A DNA stretch of 64,000 nucleotides from Flavitalea plasmicola (GTDB taxonomy: Bacteria > Bacteroidota > Bacteroidia > Chitinophagales > Chitinophagaceae): assembly GCF_030546645.1 (NCBI RefSeq), contig NZ_JAUOTO010000001.1, forward strand, positions 992,001 through 1,056,000, written 5' to 3'. The notes under the pieces are model-generated. The model did no database searches. It had not been told where the DNA came from and worked only from the letters and a program-made list of their open reading frames with translations. Made by a program: the position numbers and the translations under genes. How positions within the stretch are numbered: the stretch's first letter is position 1; every line of letters begins with the position of its first letter. Positions 60,808-64,000 of this stretch are shown here, piece after piece.

Positions 60808-63186
60808 TCACTCCGTTCTCAAGCTCTTGGCCGGACTTGCTATTGCCGCTCTTATCGACTGATAACTTACTGTCAGTAATGCTATCGTTACGGATAAAAA
60901 GCCTGTCAGTGCAAACACCCACCATTCAATACCAACCCGGTAAGTATAACTTTCCAGCCATTTATGCATGCCCCACCATGCCAATGGTGCTGCTATTATA
61001 AAGGAAATAATAACCAGTTTTATAAAGTCTTTTGACAATAATGTAGTAATACTGGTGACAGATGCACCTAATATTTTTCGTACACCAATTTCTTTAATCC
61101 TGTTTTCCGCCATATAGGTGGCGAGGCCAAATAAGCCAAGACAGGAAATAAAGATGGTGAGGCCGGCAAATAGGCTGGCGAATATGCCCTGGCGATCTTC
61201 GTCCTCAAATTTCCTGGCATATTCTTCATCCACAAACCTTGCATCAAACGGATATTCAGGGTTGTATTTTTTGAAAATAGCTTCTGCCTTTTTCAGATTG
61301 CCTGCAGTAGAATTATCCCCATTTAATTTTATCTGCACGACGTTGAAACTCATGAAGCGACTCTTCGCGCCGCAGATCAAGATCGGCCTTGTGGGTTCAT
61401 ATGGACTTGTGAGGATAAAATCTTTGATGACTCCTACAATATGCCAGTCAATGCCAAGATCACTTACTTTCTTTCCAATCGGGTCCTTGAACTTCATTAC
61501 TTTCAGCGACGATTCATTTATGATCAGCCCTGTTGAATCGGTGGGGAATTCCTTCAGGTCGAAATCACGACCTTGTGTGAATTGTAATCCTGCAGTAGCA
61601 CCCAGCCCTTCGTCAGATAAATACCGATCGAATGTTGTTTTATCATTCGGATCCTTTCCTTCCCAATCCTGCCCCCATCCGTCGCTCCATCTTTGAGTGA
61701 GGGGGGAATTTGTCCTGGTAACTGATCTCGCAACGCCGGATGCCAACAATTCGTTCTTTATCAATGCGTAGTTCCTGGAGATATCACCCGTCATGAAATG
61801 GTAAACGAGATTGTCTTTGTTATACCCTGCTGATCGGTGACGGGCAAAGTCTATCTGCTGTTTTACGATAATAGTGCAGATGATAAGCACGGTGGCAAAT
61901 GTGAACTGCAGGACAACCAGGACTTTTCTGGGCGTTACCAATGCATTTGCTTTTTTAAAAGTGCCCTTTAGTACTTTCACAGGCTGGAAAGATGAAAGAA
62001 AGAATGCGGGATAACTGCCGGCTAACAAGCCCGTCAACAGGATGAACCCGGTGAATGCCATCCATGTATAGATATTGCCAAAGTCTATGAATAAGTTTTT
62101 CTCAGTAAGCTGGTTGAAGCCGGGCAGGCTTATCTGAACAATAAGGAGGGCCAAAATACCCGCCAGAAGGGCGAGACAAACGGATTCCCCGATGAACTGG
62201 GTGATAAGGGAGCTTTTCTGAGCACCCGCAACTTTTCGTATTCCCACTTCCTTCGCCCTTTTTTCACTTCGTGCGGTACTCAGGTTCATAAAATTGATGC
62301 ATGCGATCAATAATATAAACCCTGCGATGATGGCCAGGAGGCTTACGAATGTGCTACGGCCTCCGCCGTCTTCTACACCATTGGTGAAGCTTGAATATAA
62401 GCGCCAGCGGTTGAGCGGGTAAAGAAAGAGCTCCCATTTCATTTTTTTTGCTTCATCAGCGTATTTCTGTTTTAATCCTTTTATTTTAGGAGCTATGGCA
62501 GCGTAGCTTGCATTTGGTTTCAGCAATACATAGGTAGGGGTGCTGTTGTCGTTCCACCCCAGATCCTGTCCCTCCCCGTATTTTACATTTGACCAGGGCA
62601 ACAGGTACTCAAAATTGAATCTTGTATTGTTAGGCAGATCTTTTAGCACACCCGTGACGGTAAAATTCTCTTTATTCTCAATCTTTATGATTTTTCCCAT
62701 CGCCTCTTCATCGCCGAATAAACTCTTAGCAGTTTTTTCGGTAAGTACCACCGAATGCATATCGTTCAGCGCCGTGGAAGGGTTGCCTTTCAGCATCGGG
62801 AAGCTGAACATTTGCAGAAAACCAGTATCAACCATACATCCCGACCTCATCATTTTCTTATCACCCACTGAAAAGAGAAAAGTACTATTCCAATTTACTC
62901 TTACTGCACGCTCTACTTCAGACAAATCTTTTTCCAGTGTGCGGGCCAGTGGTGCGGATACAGTATTCCAGCACGAGACCTGGCCATCTTTTGGAACGCG
63001 ATTCCATACCTGGTAGATCCTGTCCTTGTTCTTATGGAACTCGTCGAAGCTGCGTTCGTTCTGGATCCAGAGAAAAATAAGCATCGCAGCGGCCATGCCG
63101 ATGGCCAGTCCTGTAATATTGATAGCTGAATAGGTTTTGCCTCTCATAAGGGTGCGCCAGGCGATGGTGAAATAGTTCTTAAGCAT
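60808..63186 (-). CDS. MacB/FtsX-type ABC transporter permease
   Basis: This 792-aa permease has the same double FtsX layout as the gene at 16071: start MLKNYFTIAWRTLMRGKTYS, helix 1 near 22-42, groups of helices near 285-305, 335-440 and 675-780, and end SPAKSLRTE. It acts with an ATPase encoded elsewhere. The start at 63186 was chosen because the residues before it have no similarity to the family. It is upstream of the Crp/Fnr gene on the same strand, with 37 bp between. Confidence 0.91.
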   Translation of the reverse strand: MLKNYFTIAWRTLMRGKTYSAINITGLAIGMAAAMLIFLWIQNERSFDEFHKNKDRIYQVWNRVPKDGQVSCWNTVSAPLARTLEKDLSEVERAVRVNWNSTFLFSVGDKKMMRSGCMVDTGFLQMFSFPMLKGNPSTALNDMHSVVLTEKTAKSLFGDEEAMGKIIKIENKENFTVTGVLKDLPNNTRFNFEYLLPWSNVKYGEGQDLGWNDNSTPTYVLLKPNASYAAIAPKIKGLKQKYADEAKKMKWELFLYPLNRWRLYSSFTNGVEDGGGRSTFVSLLAIIAGFILLIACINFMNLSTARSEKRAKEVGIRKVAGAQKSSLITQFIGESVCLALLAGILALLIVQISLPGFNQLTEKNLFIDFGNIYTWMAFTGFILLTGLLAGSYPAFFLSSFQPVKVLKGTFKKANALVTPRKVLVVLQFTFATVLIICTIIVKQQIDFARHRSAGYNKDNLVYHFMTGDISRNYALIKNELLASGVARSVTRTNSPLTQRWSDGWGQDWEGKDPNDKTTFDRYLSDEGLGATAGLQFTQGRDFDLKEFPTDSTGLIINESSLKVMKFKDPIGKKVSDLGIDWHIVGVIKDFILTSPYEPTRPILICGAKSRFMSFNVVQIKLNGDNSTAGNLKKAEAIFKKYNPEYPFDARFVDEEYARKFEDEDRQGIFASLFAGLTIFISCLGLFGLATYMAENRIKEIGVRKILGASVTSITTLLSKDFIKLVIISFIIAAPLAWWGMHKWLESYTYRVGIEWWVFALTGFLSVTIALLTVSYQSIRAAIASPAKSLRTE

Positions 63187-63451
63187 GGACATTTCCTTTA
63201 AAATATGTTGAATGTAAAGTGTTTTCTTTATCCATATCGTGGGGGACGATACTTTGAACCAAGAAGGTGCCATTCCTGTATTGGTTTAATATTCAATTAA
63301 TTGTAGTGTGGTCGGGGTGCCAACTGTTCGTTATTGATACACGAGGTGTTTGTTTTTGTCGCCTTTTGGCGAAATTGCTGGTGGCAAGGCAGTAAATAGT
63401 ATATTGTTAAGCGGATCCCGTTGGGAAAACCTAAACCCAAAGATCAGGAAC

Positions 63452-64000
63452 ATGAAAGGCATATACATATGTTTATTATTCCCAATTGTATGGGCTGCTT
63501 GCGATTTCAGAAGCAAATATCATAAGGCTGCTGATGAAATGGCGGCCAAATTGCCCGAATCCACCAATATGAATGTCGGTAAGCAAAATTATAGCCTTTA
63601 CATTCCAAAAGGTTGGACAACTGAACATCGAAGTGCCTATGGGATCGACTATTATTATTTATTGGCGCCCAAAACTGAGGAAGACCGTAATACAAGCATC
63701 AACGTGATTACTGAATTCATGCAAAACCTAAGTTTGGAAGTCTTCAAAACAAAAGCAATTGAATCTGTGAAAAGGGGCATCCCAAGTGCGTCAAATTTTG
63801 AAGAGGGGGGATTGACCGCAAATGGTTTACAGGGCGCCTGGTACAGTTATACAATGGAACCACAAGGAATAAAGGCCGCGTTGGTTAGTTATATTTTCCC
63901 AAAGGATGGCATTGCTTATACAATCACTGCGGGAACGGAAGTCAAAGATCCATCACGGTACAGGAGTCTCTTCGATTCAATAGCCAGGTCTTTAAAATTT
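63452..64000 (+). CDS. Lipoprotein, PsbP/DcrB-like domain, truncated by the window
   Basis: The frame opens at ATG 63452 and runs to the last base without a stop (183 codons seen). It begins MKGIYICLLFPIVWAACDF, with a lipobox ending WAAC, so it is probably lipidated. The remainder has the pattern of PsbP/DcrB-like domains (YSLYIPKGWTTEH near 47-59, then SIARSLKF at the window edge), which in Bacteroidota are often stress-related lipoproteins. It is divergent from the FtsX permease, with 265 bp between that hold a short TCGCC/GGCGA hairpin near 63360. The C-terminus is outside the window. Confidence 0.7.
   Translation, partial: MKGIYICLLFPIVWAACDFRSKYHKAADEMAAKLPESTNMNVGKQNYSLYIPKGWTTEHRSAYGIDYYYLLAPKTEEDRNTSINVITEFMQNLSLEVFKTKAIESVKRGIPSASNFEEGGLTANGLQGAWYSYTMEPQGIKAALVSYIFPKDGIAYTITAGTEVKDPSRYRSLFDSIARSLKF

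Noticed and set aside
1-64000. tRNA or rRNA genes, CRISPR arrays, insertion sequences, prophage genes
   Set aside because: I looked for clover-leaf patterns, regularly spaced direct repeats, transposase motifs and terminal inverted repeats and found none I could support. A tool search could still find a degenerate element.

Overview
The window looks like chromosomal DNA from a soil or plant-associated Bacteroidota, most likely family Chitinophagaceae. The signs are several FtsX-type permeases that begin in the style MIKNFF..VRNLRK, promoters of the TTTG-N20-TAnnTTTG type, a MoaD-like/MoeZ gene cluster, glycoside hydrolases with export signals, and weak Shine-Dalgarno sites. I saw no insertion sequence, CRISPR array, tRNA or rRNA. 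Gene density is high and no gene-free gap exceeds about 300 bp.

Layout. 0-4.2 kb: ribosomal protein L25, peptidyl-tRNA hydrolase, an FAH-family hydrolase and a fused E1 alpha/beta 2-oxo acid dehydrogenase. 4.2-4.7 kb: a small regulated-looking locus with a palindrome, a promoter, a long RNA stem and a 56-aa exported peptide. 4.7-7.7 kb (minus strand): an operon for thiocarboxylate-dependent cysteine synthesis (cysM, mec, and a cysO-moeZ-rhodanese fusion). Its leader encodes a 28-aa peptide with six consecutive Cys codons, followed by an intrinsic terminator. 7.7-9.2 kb: rpiA, a tiny promoter-linked ORF and a three-helix membrane protein. 9.2-14.1 kb: an operon with a sialidase-like protein, a GH35 beta-galactosidase, a DUF3050 protein and a YdjM-like membrane protein. 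14.1-28.8 kb: a mixed region with a phospholipase D-like protein, a lipoprotein, an FtsX permease, a Pif1-like helicase, a flavin reductase, NudK, a permease remnant, a C45-like hydrolase, a GH29 fucosidase, AlkD-like repair, a cupin, a FabH-like synthase and an AraC-type regulator.

28.9-39.8 kb: a CheB-CheR-PAS-histidine kinase hybrid with its single-domain response regulator, a stand-alone A-T-TE nonribosomal peptide synthetase whose specificity code reads as glycine, a YncE-like propeller, a lysine-rich protein with a toxin/effector-like leader, a VF530 protein, a DEAD-box helicase and a VOC protein. 39.9-50.0 kb: an 11-subunit complex I operon (nuoABCDHIJKLMN) without nuoEFG. A short tandem repeat lies between nuoD and nuoH, where nuoEFG would normally sit.

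50-64 kb: a DUF5107/TPR protein, two tandem alkyltransferase-like proteins that lack the catalytic Cys, a TPR-containing HisKA_2 kinase, a small membrane protein, a periplasmic sulfur module (Tat-exported DsrE-like protein, TsdA-like dihaem cytochrome, exported DsrE-like protein), an SDR-type epimerase, a Crp/Fnr regulator, another FtsX permease, and a lipoprotein gene that runs off the window.

The most notable system is the cysteine operon. Its sulfur carrier is fused to its own activating enzyme with an internal Gly-Gly, next to a JAMM protease that could free it, and the whole operon appears to be controlled by translation of a poly-cysteine leader peptide.
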